NCBI GenBank assembly: GCA_040357565.1
Contig: JBDODJ010000004.1
Direction: 5' to 3' (one strand)
Length of the DNA stretch: 64,000 nucleotides
Source of the DNA: Cercozoa sp. M6MM
Lineage: Eukaryota; Endomyxa: Ascetosporea
The position numbers were made by a program, and so were the translations under genes. The notes under the pieces were generated by a model. That model was not told where the DNA came from and did no database searches. It worked only from the letters and a program-made list of their open reading frames with translations. This document shows positions 9,958 through 21,651 of this stretch, piece by piece. Every line of letters starts with the position of its first letter. The first letter of the stretch is position 1.

Positions 9958-12258
9958 GAGCCTAAACAATACGCCGATCGCTGGCCAGTGGGCCTGTGTA
10001 GTTTTGCACAATTTGCTTGTTTTTGGCGTGATTTGAGAGTGTTTGTTTTGTCTGGCAGCCGTATTCAATGACGAGGTGAATTACCAGGAAGGAAGGGTCG
10101 AGGAATCTGCTCAAATCGCAGGCGGCCGTACCGTTTTATATGTTTTTGGACGTGTTGTATTGTACAACACGACAACACCTTCACAGAAGAAGCTCGCGAA
10201 CGCGTGCAGAAGAGCCGAAGCGAGCGTGAAAAAAGAGAGGCCTATCTGGGCCAGCACGGGCAGAATGACTGGTTTGTTTTCTTTGTGTTCGTTTGCGTGG
10301 TGATGTGCACTATTTAACTTCACGCCACAGGGAGAAGGACAGGGAGTTTATTGATCCCGGTGAGGACCCTGCGATTGCTTTGGTACTCTTGACTCGTATC
10401 AGCCCTGGCAGCTGGAATCTTGTCTGTACAGAAAGTGCAACAAGCGCCGCTTCGTTTGCTGCGTGTGGAGGGACATCACGGTGTTCCGGGCTTGTACACG
10501 CTCGCTCTGCCCTTCAGTACTTTTCCTGCTCAGTCTACGTTGATGCCAGTGTCAATGTCACCTTGTTTGAGCAGCAGAAGACACGGGTGAAACTCGTCCA
10601 CTCGAGACGCCAGAAGAGGTGCTCGAAACCCTGATCCGACTTCGTGGTATCCTCTGTCTCAGTTTGTTTGTGTCTGTGTCTGTGTACGGCACCTGTGTTT
10701 GTATTTACAGCGGTGGCACACACGAAACCAAAGCCAAAGGAGCACGAGGCGGCGCACAAGCTCGGCGTGTCGGTGCAAACCTTCGACGCGCTCACCACGG
10801 TGGCACGCTGGCTCAACTCGCTGCCTTCCGATGTGTGTCCATTGCCTCTCCTCCTTTCTACTTCTGTCAGATCTCTTGCGCAGCGTCTGTGTTTTACACT
10901 GCTGTGCCCAGATCAAGGTGCTGGTGCCTAAGAACCTTAAGCTGCCTCGAAAAATGGAAGATCGTGCTGTCTACGGTCTGCTTGGTACCTTGTCTTTCGT
11001 GTTCTCCTCTTCCTTCTCAGGCTTACACCTTGCGATCACTCCAGGCGGTGCCAAGAGCAGCGACCTCCGCCGTCTCCCCGCCAAGATTATCTCGCGCTAC
11101 CTGCGCAAACGGCAGCGTGACTTGGTACATTTATTTAGGATGTGGACTGGTACACCAATTCCACTGGTACATTTGTACCTATGTATAGCCAGACGAGGAC
11201 AGTACGCGACAGGGCGAACAGCTATTGGAGCAGTTCCGTGCGCGTGTGGCTGCTTCCTTCGAGCCAGTGCGGTCACAAATCGGTACATGCAGACCGATCC
11301 CTCCAGCCATCTAAAACCAACAACAACGTGTCTCTTGTTTGTGCAGCACAACTGCGAAAGAGACAAGTTACGGCAGTTGACCCGGTAAGCTTTCCCGATG
11401 AATACGTTTCATTGAAAATTAAAGTATCGCTGCAGGAACAGCAGAAGCCCATTCTGTCCGCCTTCCTTTCACCGGGGTATACGGCGCTTCTCTTACCCTC
11501 CAGTACCCTACTGTATCGCCACCCGTATTTGATGCACAGAGTGCTTGACGAAGCAATCACACTGCTGCGTTTCTTGCTGGCGAGTTCGCCGAAAGTCTGC
11601 AAGGCCGTTGTACGCTTCTCGCGCAAACAGTTGTACCCCTCGTTTCTCCCCCTCATTGTATCCCTTCCCTGTATCATTGTTGTGCAGTGAACTAAGGTCG
11701 GCAGTGGATTACCTGCGATACTTGTTCCTCACCAACAGCAAGGTGTACTGTCTTAACCGATGCTTAGTTTAAGGAGCGTTTCGTTTGATTTGTAGGCTGG
11801 TTCCTTGTTCCCGAAAGACATGCTGGCACGCAATCATTGGCGCTATGGTAGCTCTCTTTCAAATACGAGATGTACCTCGGTGACTGTGCTTTAGGTTTCA
11901 TGTGGCTCGACTTTGTTGAAGCACTACTAAAACATGTCAAGAATGACAATGTACTTTCTGCCTTGTTATTGTGGGTACTGTGTTTTAATTTCGGTCGGGT
12001 ACAGTCGGAACAAGTCCAGCGACTGAAGCAAGTGCTGCAAGAGAACCTTGATGCATCAAAGCAGGGTAGCTTCCCTTATTTTTGTACATGTGTTTTGGAC
12101 TGGTCCATTGTCGTGATAGCGGCACCAGAGGAACCACCTGCCGTTGATGTTTCAACCAGTGCTGCGCCCACCGAGGACACGGTGTCGTCGAGTGCTACTC
12201 CGAAAGCTTCCGACACCGACGATCAACCTCGTCGTGAGCTTTGTCGTGAGCTTTGTTC

Positions 12259-12352
<94 letters not shown>

Positions 12353-12841
12353 AAGTTGAGTCTGATTCCCTTTGCCGTAGCCGATGCCGATCAACCTGAG
12401 CCAAAAAGTACGTTTGCGCTCGAGGTCTGGTTATTGCTTGCTTTCGACGTGTCTTGTTTCTTTAGGACGAAAGTTGACCGCGAGCGCCAGTGAAAGCCAG
12501 GAAAGTTCGTCGGCGCAACCTGCACAAGAACAGAGTACGGGCTATTTATTTCTTGTTGAACTCAGCGAGAGAGTGTGGTGCACACAGCGAGTGCTGAATC
12601 CGAGCAAGCGAGTCAAAACACAGACAAGCAGACCAATGTCTCGCTGATCGATCTGACCAGCGACGATCGGCCGTCGACAAAGGAGCAGGCTCACGGCGCG
12701 TTCGAGTCCGAAAGCGAAAGCGGCACTTCCGCCACTGCAACTTCCGCCACTGCAACTTCCGCCACTGCGACGAGTCCTGCCAATGCCAATGTTAGCGACT
12801 TCAAGGGTCCTGATCTTGATGGGTCGATTTTCACTGCGTAA
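9958..12841 (+). CDS. multi-exon unknown protein with charged N-terminus and Ser/Glu-rich tail
   Basis: Likely start MEPKQYADRWP at 9958. Spliced exons then read PYSMTR, a Cys-rich patch (RFICFWTCCIVQHDNTF), a charged helix (EEARERVQKSRSEREKREAY), WEKDREFIDP, and AGILSVQKVQQAPLRLLRVE. Further exons include KLGVSVQTFDALTTVARWL, VLVPKNLKLPRKMEDRAVYG, GEQLLEQFRARVAASFEPVR, DEAITLLRFLLASSPKVCKA, LRSAVDYLRYLFLTNSK and MWLDFVEALLKHVKNDN. The C-terminus is disordered: SSSAQPAQEQST, NVSLIDLTSDDRPSTKEQ (a SUMO-interacting-motif-like SLIDLTSDD) and a repeated TSATA block. At least ten introns; several junctions between 10400 and 10950 are unresolved. The SIM-like motif hints at a nuclear role. Family not recognised. 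Confidence 0.5.
12258..12351. repeat. (GT)n microsatellite in an intron of the 9958-12841 gene
   Basis: Uninterrupted GT on the sense strand of the host gene, following TTGTCGTGAGC repeated twice at 12233-12254. Confidence 0.95.
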
Positions 12842-12949
12842 CTAGCTTCAATTGACTCAGTGCAACTGAACGTTAGCGACTCACCGAAACAAGTAACGCT
12901 TCTGTTATGGTATAAACCAGTAACTAAGGTATCGACACGGCCATGCTCT

Positions 12950-13006
12950 TGGATCCACTCCAGACTGGTGCTAGTTGGTTTCCTAGAAGACTCAGCTATC
13001 TAACTA
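12950..13006 (-). repeat. dispersed element, copy D (minus orientation, internally deleted)
   Basis: Minus strand reads GTCTTCTAGGAAACCAACT and then ACCAGTCTGGAGTGG. Compared with the copy at 41790 it lacks about 17 bp between the two blocks. It lies about 390 bp past the TBC gene stop, in the TBC orientation. The rest of 12842-13391 shows no gene. Confidence 0.6.
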
Positions 13007-13391
13007 TACTGATTCAGATTTGATAGCGCGCTGAGGATGCCGCCACGCACATTACGGTAACGTATGGTCGCACTGAAGCTCGAGAAAGATCATGGCATGC
13101 TAATTCGAGCGCTTTAGACGAGACTGGTTCGTTTATGAGACACGGTAGGAAGGCACCCGGAACAGGCCTCAATTACCCGGCGATTATGGCTACACGAACA
13201 TAGTCTGAACGAACAAGACAGAGTTTGGCATTTAAAAGGGTGGTGTACCGGAGACTCCTGAATACTGGGAAGTCGGCGTGCAACTTCTGCCTTCGGTTCC
13301 AGAGCGAGCAGTTCGGTGCATGCCACGTACTATGAGACACAACATGACAAGGTCCCTCCCCCAGCGTACAGGTATGGCAGGTCGAGATACA

Positions 13392-15558
13392 TCAGCCCAG
13401 TAGGACGGCTGACGGTCGCGCAGACTGCGCTTGCGTAGAATTTTGGCACAGCACTGGAGATTGGTTGCATGACCCTATAGAACAGACATGTACGTTGTTA
13501 GAAAAAGTGTGCATGTGTGTTACCGCAAGCAGCTTGAGTTCCTCGTCCTTGGCGTAGTGCTGCAAAAACTGGACAACGAGTCGGATGACTCGACCGGCCT
13601 CCAGTCGCGGGAAGGAGTTTGCGCCCATCACCTTGGTCGGGTTCGACGCACCCATGAGTTCTTTCCTGTCCGAAATGGTATAATCTTTCTCACGCACACA
13701 GACACAGACAGATACAGACAGGCTCAGACCCAGACACAGACACAGTCCTCCTACCGGTAGATGACGGCGAGAGCAACGGCGCAGAGCGGGATCGTCTGTG
13801 GACCAAAGGCGAGCACGAAATCAAAGAGCTTGAGCGCCTCGCGGAAGGGCGGACAACACATCATGCACGAGTTGATAACTGCGTTTGTGCGACACAACCG
13901 GCAGGGGTATCAGGACACATTGGACACACGTTGTTGTAGTCACACACAAGTACGGTACACGGGTAAAAGTAAAGATTCGGCGGCAGTTTCCTCTTTTTCA
14001 AGGCTACAACAATATGCACATAACCTAGGAGGAAGTGATAAGTGATAAAATGGGAAAGCTAAACAGTAGCACCTTTAAACAACTCAGGGTCGCACTTTTC
14101 CAGTGTATTCCACGCCTAGCCACAAAAGGAGTAAAAGTGGAGATCAAGTAGGTAAAGGAGAAACTTGGAAAATACCAACTGCACGCCAGCATGCACGCCG
14201 GGCATTGCATGTCCTGGCACAGTCACCCTGCATTGTGACGTCATACAACAAATCGAAAAATCAACTACACAAGGGAGAGAACACAGAAACTGACCAGTAG
14301 GTCGGTACCCACTGCCGCAGGAAAATTGAGACTGCAAAAAACGCGTCCAATTCGGGCAGCATGGCCTGGGGTAAAAAGAGATGACGGAGTAAAGGTAGCA
14401 GAGCAAAATGGTACGAGAAAAGGGGCCGCGATCAAGTTCATGCCTTCACAAGAACACACATATAAGAGGCTTGAGGCAAAGAAAATGAAGCTACCTTGTG
14501 CGTACCCGACAGCGACACTGTCATTTGTTAGTGTGCGCTGCGACACACTCTACAGGCACAGTATGGTTAAACGTACACATCGATGTTGGATACGTACACA
14601 TCGATGTTGGATAAGATACCCTGTGGATGGCACAGAGCACTCGGATCAGTCGTTGCTCGGGAACCTGTAGGGGAGGGGTTCGAACATAGTATTGACAAGG
14701 GAGAGGGTATGAAAGCTACAGTGGCTTTAAACAGCGTGTCCGTCGGTAATGTACGAAAGGTGTCACCTGTGCATTCGATTGATTAGCACAGCTCGGTACA
14801 GGGCGGGGGGGGGGTTAAGCAGCCCTACCGCGAATCTTCTCATAAGCACGCTTGTCGATACCGGGCCAATCTCTCAGCAGGTCGCGGTAGCACTGTGTCT
14901 TCACGCGAGGCAGCTGCATCAGCAGCAGCCACACCGTGCCTGTAGGTTAGAACACCTATCCTTCGCTGCATCTAAGGTACCAAACCAATGTACCTCGGAA
15001 GGTGCGTTCCACCTTGCGTTTGTCGCTGTTGAGACTGTCCTTCTGCAAGCACAATTCGGAAGTGCGTTCTCTCTGTAACACTTTAACAACCGGTACCTGT
15101 TGTTCGAAGTCGTTTAATTCGGTGTCGCACTCGGGCAGCCCGTGCAGCAAAATGTGATGTCGCAGCTCGGACAGCGCCTCGGCCAGCTGGAGTTGTTTTG
15201 GTGGGAAAGTGTGTCTGCACTTAGGCTGTGAAAGAAAAGGGATACCTCTGACCTGGGCTTATGCTGTAACCTTGCCATTCGAAGTGACTCTACTAATATT
15301 CGAACTTTCGCCGGAGCTCCTGGTTTTAGCACCTGCACACCAGCAACATTGCAAAACCTTCTTCGCCCATGTGTATGGGTATCACCACACCTGCCACGAG
15401 CGCAATCGCGCGACATTGTCGACGCTGTCATCATCATCGTCGCTGCTGAAGCCGCTCGCCACACTAAGGTCGCTGTCTGCCGCGCACAAAAAGCACAGCG
15501 TTCGATAGACATCGGAAAGGCATGATTGGCAAGATAAACAGATCAACGCACCAGACAT
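13392..15558 (-). CDS. TBC-domain Rab GTPase-activating protein
   Basis: TBC proteins stimulate GTP hydrolysis by Rab GTPases on membranes. About a dozen exons join in phase from MSGALICLSCQSCLSDVYR at 15558. The N-terminus has closely spaced Cys (CLSCQSC, then CFLC), then an Asp-rich linker and RILVESLRMARLQHK. The catalytic domain shows VWLLLMQLP, YRDLL, then the arginine-finger motif IxxDxxR as IRGDTFR followed by TLP, RVLCAIHR, the glutamine-finger motif in VGYAQGMNLIAAPFL, LPELDAFFAVSIFLRQ, NTLEKCDPELFK, and LKLFDFVLAFGPQTIPLCAV. Both catalytic fingers are present, so activity is expected. The region after it (RLVVQFLQHYAKDEELKLLA) and a short Ser/Gln tail end at 13392. Animal TBC1D20/yeast Gyp8 share the FDFxLA pattern, but the subfamily and Rab target are not decided. 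Confidence 0.88.
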
Positions 15559-15790
15559 GAAGTCGGTGCCGACCGGGATATCAAAACCACACAGAACGGT
15601 ATTTCCACGGCGTCACGCAGCTTTGTGTGGACAGAAAGTGCAGTTGGTGTTGGGAACATTTTTCTTCTATTGGCTCGAGTCACCCCCAGCTGTCGGATCG
15701 TGGATCACTACAGTACAGTACAATACTACTGTTTTGCAGTGTATTGCGTGCAGATGATGTACAGTACAAGAGTTAATTAAGCTAGGGAAC

Positions 15791-18339
15791 CTAAGAGCTC
15801 GAGCTATCGGAGCTGGAGGGGAGCACAATGAGTTCGCCAGAGTTACTTGTATGTGTAGATTTTTCGGGGCCCGGAGTTGTGAGTTGGAGTCGTAGGCGGG
15901 GAGGTTTTCTCGGCCGCTTTTCAGCCAAAACACTTTGCTCGAATGGCCGCGGGTTTTGAGATGAGGCGGTAGATGAAGAAGGTACTGTGAGAGTGGACAG
16001 TGCCTGTCTGAACTTTGGTGTTTCAAAAGGAAAGCCTATTAGCGATTTGTTCAGCGCCCTGGCATTTGAGCAACACAACTTAGAGTGTACAGTACGAAGT
16101 CAGTGCGAATGAAGTGTATCCTACCTGCTAAAGGAGTCAACTTCCTTTCGGAGGTCGTGGACGTGTGATAGCGACTGCATTGATCAACAGCGTGATGACT
16201 CAGTCAGATCTTTATGACCCAGTATTTACCTTTTGGGCAACCTGACAGATCTCCTTGGATTGTCGCTCCCAGTCGAGGTGCCGAGGCCGCCACTCTTCTT
16301 CGTACGATTCTGTTTGGGCAGCCACCGATTTTTCCGTCTGTGTGGCAACGCTTAAGCTCGCTGCATTTTTGCTTTCGCTTTTTGTGCGAAGAGCTTCAGC
16401 GTCTCGGTCGAGTCTTTCGCGTAGTTTGTCGCTGTCATTTTTTGCACTGTGTGCAGCTTCCGATTCATCTCCCGGGCTCTCGTCAAACTGCGCGAAGGAC
16501 GCGACGTCGTTTGCATGTTTCGTTTGTGTTTGAGCGGCGACGAAACTTTTTTGCAACCTCCTTCCGACTTTCGGCGGATCCGTTTGAATACTATTGTTGC
16601 GTAGTTTCAAAAAGGTTTGAGTTCCTTTGACGGCATGTCGCGTCGCTGGAGCTTCAGGCGAAAAGCGATCTTCGTAGTCCATGTCACTGTCCTGGCTTGA
16701 GAGCGTGTCGGTCACGTCGAATGTCGAGTAGATGTCAGTCAAGAACTCATCGTGCTCAAGTTGTTCAAGTGGACTCCACGAGTAATCACAATTGAAAGCC
16801 AGTTGCATTTGAAGGTAGCTTTCGTTTTCATCGAAAACAAGGTCGAAACACTGCACTCCGTCAGCGAAGACTTCTTTGACCCAAGTGCATAGCGTGGCCC
16901 CATCGCTCCAGTCAATACTACACCCACGTGTTTGCGTTGCAGCGCATCAAAACAAGGTTTGAAAACGATTACAGGTTAATCGACAAGGTTCGCAAGTTCG
17001 CAGGAACAACGTCGACGAAGTCACGGGCTCCAGTTTGACACACCGCCTCTCCTGCGTGGCAGATATGCAGATGGTTGACACTCGTCACTGCTTGTCCGGT
17101 GTTGAAGAGTTCTCGGCGAGTTGTAGTCATTCCGTGCGAAGAACGTATGGCAAAGTAAAATTGGAAGACGCGTTTTTCTTGCCCCTTGATTTTCGACGAA
17201 GCTTTGCATACGGAGAGCGATGTCAGCTGGATTCCCACTAGCAAGCACACTCTTTCTTTATGCAGCTTTTCAGGCCTGGTGACTCGCATCGGCAGTGTTC
17301 CCTTCGCGTTGGCTTCTGCTGGAGTCGATAAGTCTACGGGCGACTCGTTGTGGAAGAGTGTGTCAGAAGACTGAGAAATGGACCCAGTTGTCGAAGAGTC
17401 AGAGGGTGAAGGTGATCGCCGTCTGCTTTCGGAGGTAGAAGAGGAGAGAGGGGTTTGAAGGGCAGCTCTTTTTCTTCGGATTTCATCAGCAAAAACCGCC
17501 GCCTTTCTTGCTTGTGCCGACAAAGCAACCAAGTTCAGCAAGTTCAGCCCACCAGTGGCCACGTGACGTGTCTTTGGTCTTTCTACTGCAACAGGCGTTA
17601 GGTATTGAAAAGAGAAGCTATCTTCTGACAGTTTCTGTTGCTCGCTCCTTTCGTACGCGAGCATTCGTGTCCATTTGCCAGCCGTCACCGATGTTTGAGG
17701 CAGTTCATCCGCGAGACCGGAAGTGGAGGTCATTAACGTGAGTGTCAAGGAAACAAGCAGTCCCGCTTCTTCAAAGTACAGCTCCAAAGGTATTGTCTTT
17801 TCCACGCAGCTTCGGGGCACTTGGACGTGTGCCCTTCGCTCGAGCATCGCAGTTTTCACACGACGTTCTCTTGGCTTTCGTCTTTTGCTGCGTGAGGTGG
17901 CAAGACTTTCGATTTCTTCTTCTTTTTCGTGTTTAATTGGGCAAGAGGTCGCTTGCAGCGTCACCTTGACTGCCAAATCAATGGTCCATTGATTCCGCGG
18001 TATTTCGACAACTGTGGTGACGGTGTTTATGGGAAAAACAATGCTCATGTCGCTGCCAATGCTCCCAACGAGCGATTTGCTGCCGAACAGTTGTATATGC
18101 AATGGCGCTGGGAGCTTCAGTTTTTTCGAAATGTTGACACTTTTTACAAAAGCTTCAACCACCGTCGCTCCAATTACACTGCGCAGTTTATCTTGTTCTC
18201 CGAACATGAAGTCATATTTACATTGCACCAAAGCGCCTCGAGATGTTTCCGCTTCGGATAGGATTGAAAACGGCGTCACGACCGACTCGTTTGAGGTTGA
18301 AACGAGCGACATCGCTTCGTCATCACTGCTGTCGCTCAT
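15791..18339 (-). CDS. C2-like centriolar protein, CEP120-type (tentative)
   Basis: Four exons (16985-18339, 16230-16917, 16125-16174, 15791-16058) join in phase to 786 codons. The N-terminal half has two beta-rich segments like the DUF3668/C2 repeats of CEP120: CKYDFMFGEQDKL, then LPAPLHIQLFGSKSLVGSIG; and later VCLLVGIQLTSLSV, VFQFYFAIRSS and FVDVVPANLRTF. The last runs across the first splice junction into WVKEVFADGVQCFDLVFDEN. Between them is a Ser/Arg-rich linker (SESRRRSPSPSDSS). The C-terminal half is charged and Gln/Thr-rich with repeated AxQT motifs (VAAQTQT, VATQTEKSVAAQTES). CEP120 acts in centriole elongation and ciliogenesis. Unlike animal CEP120 there is no long C-terminal coiled coil. 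The neighbour DRC3 supports a cilium role; another C2 centrosomal family (C2CD3) is possible. Confidence 0.5.
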
Positions 18340-18576
18340 CCCGAATCAAGACTTCGGGTAGCGGTTAGCGGTTGTTGCTTCCCTAAAGGCTCTGGTTATC
18401 TGCCAGCTCTGTTTTCGCACAGCAAACGTTTCCTTAATTACATCTCAGTTTCAGTTCCAGTTTCGTATTTTTCAACTTTCCGGCGGAGGGTGCAATTATA
18501 AGTTCCGTTGATTTCATTCAGCCTAGAAGAAGGTACATAGAGGTCAATACTACGACAGCGAAAAGCTCGCCTGAAC
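18340..18576. promoter_or_regulatory. divergent promoter between the CEP120-like gene and DRC3
   Basis: Only 237 bp separate the two start codons, which point away from each other. It contains a directly repeated GCGGTTAGCGGTTGTTGC near 18360 and no TATA box. I see no full RFX X-box. Shared regulation of two flagellar genes is inferred. Confidence 0.45.
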
Positions 18577-20525
18577 ATGGAGCGAACGAGCAAAATTTTG
18601 TCGCATCTCGAGCAGAGATCATGCATAATCACGCAAGACTTCGTCGCGAAGTGCGTTCGCGAACAGCGAAAGCAAGTGGCGAAGGTAAACGGACTGAAAG
18701 CCGATGAAGAAGAGGCTGAGGGGCAGGAGGCGTCTGCACTGGTATATGGATTGTACCATAACTTTCTTCGTGTTACAATTTACACGCCTGTGTAGAGTCT
18801 GTCTTTTCGAAACATCCAATCCATCGGCAAAAACTCATTTCTCCCTTACTCGATGCTCGTCGAACTGTCGCTCGGGAACAACCAAATCGAAAAAATGTAC
18901 TTCAGTCAGCTTTTTGTATCCACCGGGTGTCTGAAGTCAACTGGTACTCTTCCTGCCTTGAGTACCTCTTAACTCTGTGCAGAGAAGGTCTACACGCTCT
19001 TCCCAACTTGGTAAAGTTGGATCTCTCTTTCAACAAGATCCAAGAACTGAATGGGTTAGAAACTCTCGCCAAACTAAAGGTATATGCGAGTGGTAGAATC
19101 GAATTGCATCTCTTGTGAGCTTACCGTTATTGATCTTCCGGCACCTGCAAAGGATTTGAACTTGAGTTTCAATCTTGTCACGGAGCTGTCGAATATGGAA
19201 AATTTGGCTGCTTTACGTTCACTGTCGATTGCCTACAATCGACTTCGCGACCCCGAGCAGACAGTGTCCTACCTACAGCAGTTCACCAAGCTCAAAGCAC
19301 TCTCGCTGCAAGGAAACCCCTTCAATGAAGCCAAACCTTACCTTGAAGAGAGCAGCGGTTTAAAGTTACCGGACCCCGCGGCGAAACCTCCAAGTGACGA
19401 GGCCTACAAGGATTTGTGCCATGCTCTTCTCAATCTGACATACCTGGACTACAATTTAAGTATGCAACACGAAATCGAACGAGCGCGTACGACCGTGAGT
19501 GAGCATTTGATGGAAGAAGCAACATTGCGTCGGGAGACAGAACGGCGCAATACGATGCTCATGGCAGAAAAGAAGAAAATGTAAACTGCTCCAGTCCTAT
19601 CCAATGTTTCGCGACTCAGCCAGGCATACCAATTTTCTTAGGGACGTTGCGGATATTCCTGGATTACGTGAACTATGCAAAGAACTTCGAGACAGTATTT
19701 CACTGTCCTCAGAGCGCGCGGTCGCTCTGGCAGTGCAGTTTGGGTATGCAAATATGCTATTGGGTGAATCACACTCCATTCCAGTTGAACACACATTTGT
19801 ATTGCTCGTTTAGAAATCAGATTCGGGAGATTGCCGAGGATTTCGTGGTATTGAGAGCTTTTACCGCATTTCATTCGGTCCAAGAAATTACATCTAGACA
19901 AATGCCATCGAGAGGAGTCAGACAAAACGATACAGTCTCTTGGTCTACCGTCAAGACTCGGAGCGCCTTCTCGATGAAGCTGAGAAGAATGCAGATCTTG
20001 CTGTGACTACCTTTGAAAAAGCCTTCCCGCATACCAAAAGAGAACATGACGGCTCTCAAACTGAAATCGGTGAGTTTGAATCTTCCAAGCGTGCTCTCAA
20101 CGACGAGCTGATCTCTTTTGAACTGGACGCGAAGAAACGAATTGCACAATCGTATGAGCTGCTTGCTGACACACTGGTACCCGACAACACAACTCCAAAT
20201 CATGCATTAATATTCCATGCAGGAGAAGGCACTAGAGCGGCACATTTCTCAAATGAGCGCATTCTTCCGGCAAATCACGGAACTTCAAACCGACTTTTTG
20301 CAGCAGATCCGCGAACTTGACGAACCTGACATCAACGAAGAGGAGATTCAACAAGTGTCCTCGTCGAACCAAAAAAAGACAGACGAACTGCACACAAAAC
20401 TGAAGCAGCTGGCGATGAACCGCCACAAAAAGTGTCTGCGAGATATCCGTGATGCCGAAAGAAGAAGAAGCCGTGTTCGGCTGAACTCGATAGTTCAGTT
20501 GCTTCAACAAAAGCGATTTGACTAG
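18577..20525 (+). CDS. DRC3: dynein regulatory complex subunit 3 (LRR and coiled-coil protein)
   Basis: DRC3 (LRRC48) is part of the nexin link that regulates axonemal dynein. Exons 18577-18741, 18796-18896, 18983-19079 and 19153-19580 join in phase, followed by further exons from about 19642. After a helical N-terminus (ITQDFVAKCVREQRKQVAK) come LRR units LSFRNIQSIG, LVELSLGNNQIEKI, LVKLDLSFNKIQELNGLETL, LNLSFNLVTELSNMENL, LRSLSIAYNRL and LKALSLQGNPF, then the LRR cap LLNLTYLDYN. The rest is coiled coil (RARTTVSEHLMEEATLRRET, LQTDFLQQIRELDEPDINEE) ending in a basic segment. The LRR order and following coiled coil match DRC3 closely. Exon joins between 19580 and 20220 are partly inferred. Confidence 0.85.
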
Positions 20526-20620
20526 CAGTACTCCGGGGTCACGTCGAGTGGGAAAGTCACTGACGGTCACTTGCTGGAAGTGCCGCATCGTATCTCATGA
20601 ACTTGGTGTTCAAGAGTTTT

Positions 20621-20697
20621 TCCGTAAGTCTTTTCTGAAACCAACTACTTAAGTAAATTTAGTTCCCCTGCACCAGTTTGGGGTGGGTCACAAGAGC
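20621..20697 (+). repeat. dispersed ~75-bp element, copy B (plus orientation)
   Basis: Contains GTAAGTCTTTTCTGAAACCA, then TTTAGTTCCCCTGCACCAGT and GGGGTGGGTCACAAGAG. The last two blocks are nearly identical to copy A at 41790-41872. It begins about 95 bp after the DRC3 stop, same strand. The remainder of 20526-20933 shows no gene. Confidence 0.8.
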
Positions 20698-20933
20698 ATG
20701 GCCGTGTCTACCGCCCGCTTAGGGTATTACTTTAAATTGCGAGCCCACCATGGCGACTAGCGTAGCTTAGACCGTCGGTATACTGTATGTGGCGACCGAC
20801 CGGAGACGACCGAGCAACCCATTGGCTCGGTGCTGTGATGGAAGGCCGATCGTGAGGCAGTGCGGTGACGTACTCGACTAGCGTATTGATAAGCTGTTTA
20901 GGCCTGACACGTAAGGAACCGGAACTCGGAAAG

Positions 20934-21613
20934 TTAATGCAAGTAGCCCATCTCGCCAGGGAGCATGTCCCCATCGTCATGCGGGTCGTAGCGGTCGATG
21001 CACAGGCGGGCCAGGTCGACGTTGTTGAGAGTGTCATCCACCGGATCGAATTCGCCGTCAGTTGGACAAGCAACATTTTGACTGCTGCTATCGTCGCTGC
21101 TGTGATTGCTGCGGCCTACAGTGTCTGTTCCCATGGAGACTTCGTTGGCACTGCCTTCATCGTCATCGCGCAGTCCCAACTCGTCAGTCAAACGGTCCGC
21201 TAGCTATGCATGCAAGCAAGGATGTCCGCAACATAAACAACTTGAACCAATTGAAAAGAAGCATGCACAAAGGAACCTCTTTCTTGATAAAGCCCAGGCA
21301 AATGCACGGACGCAAAAGCAGTAGCAGCAGGCCGGGTTCGACCTTGCCCGTGTTTGCGCAGATCTGTGGTAAATTTACGCACCCAGAATTTCATTTAAAC
21401 AGAGTTAAACACCGAATGTGTTACCTGCATTTGGCGTAAAGTTTCGTCAGGAATCATCTGCATCGGATTATATATATATATATATATGTATAGCGAAAAA
21501 TAGGCCGAGTAAGGTGCAGCTATTACCTCGGCAATGAAGGTTTCGTTGCGTTCAATGCGACGCATGTAGCGACTATAACCATATATATATGTAAATTATA
21601 TATATAAGTTTAT

Positions 21614-21651
<38 letters not shown>

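Noticed and set aside
14660-14700. tRNA-like T-arm GGGTTCGAAC
   Set aside because: No matching acceptor stem or anticodon arm could be folded around it.
16969-17020. stop codon at 16969 as the end of a 456-aa protein
   Set aside because: A GT-AG intron (16918-16984) joins the frame in phase to the next exon and completes a beta-rich domain, giving a 786-codon model that closes exactly.
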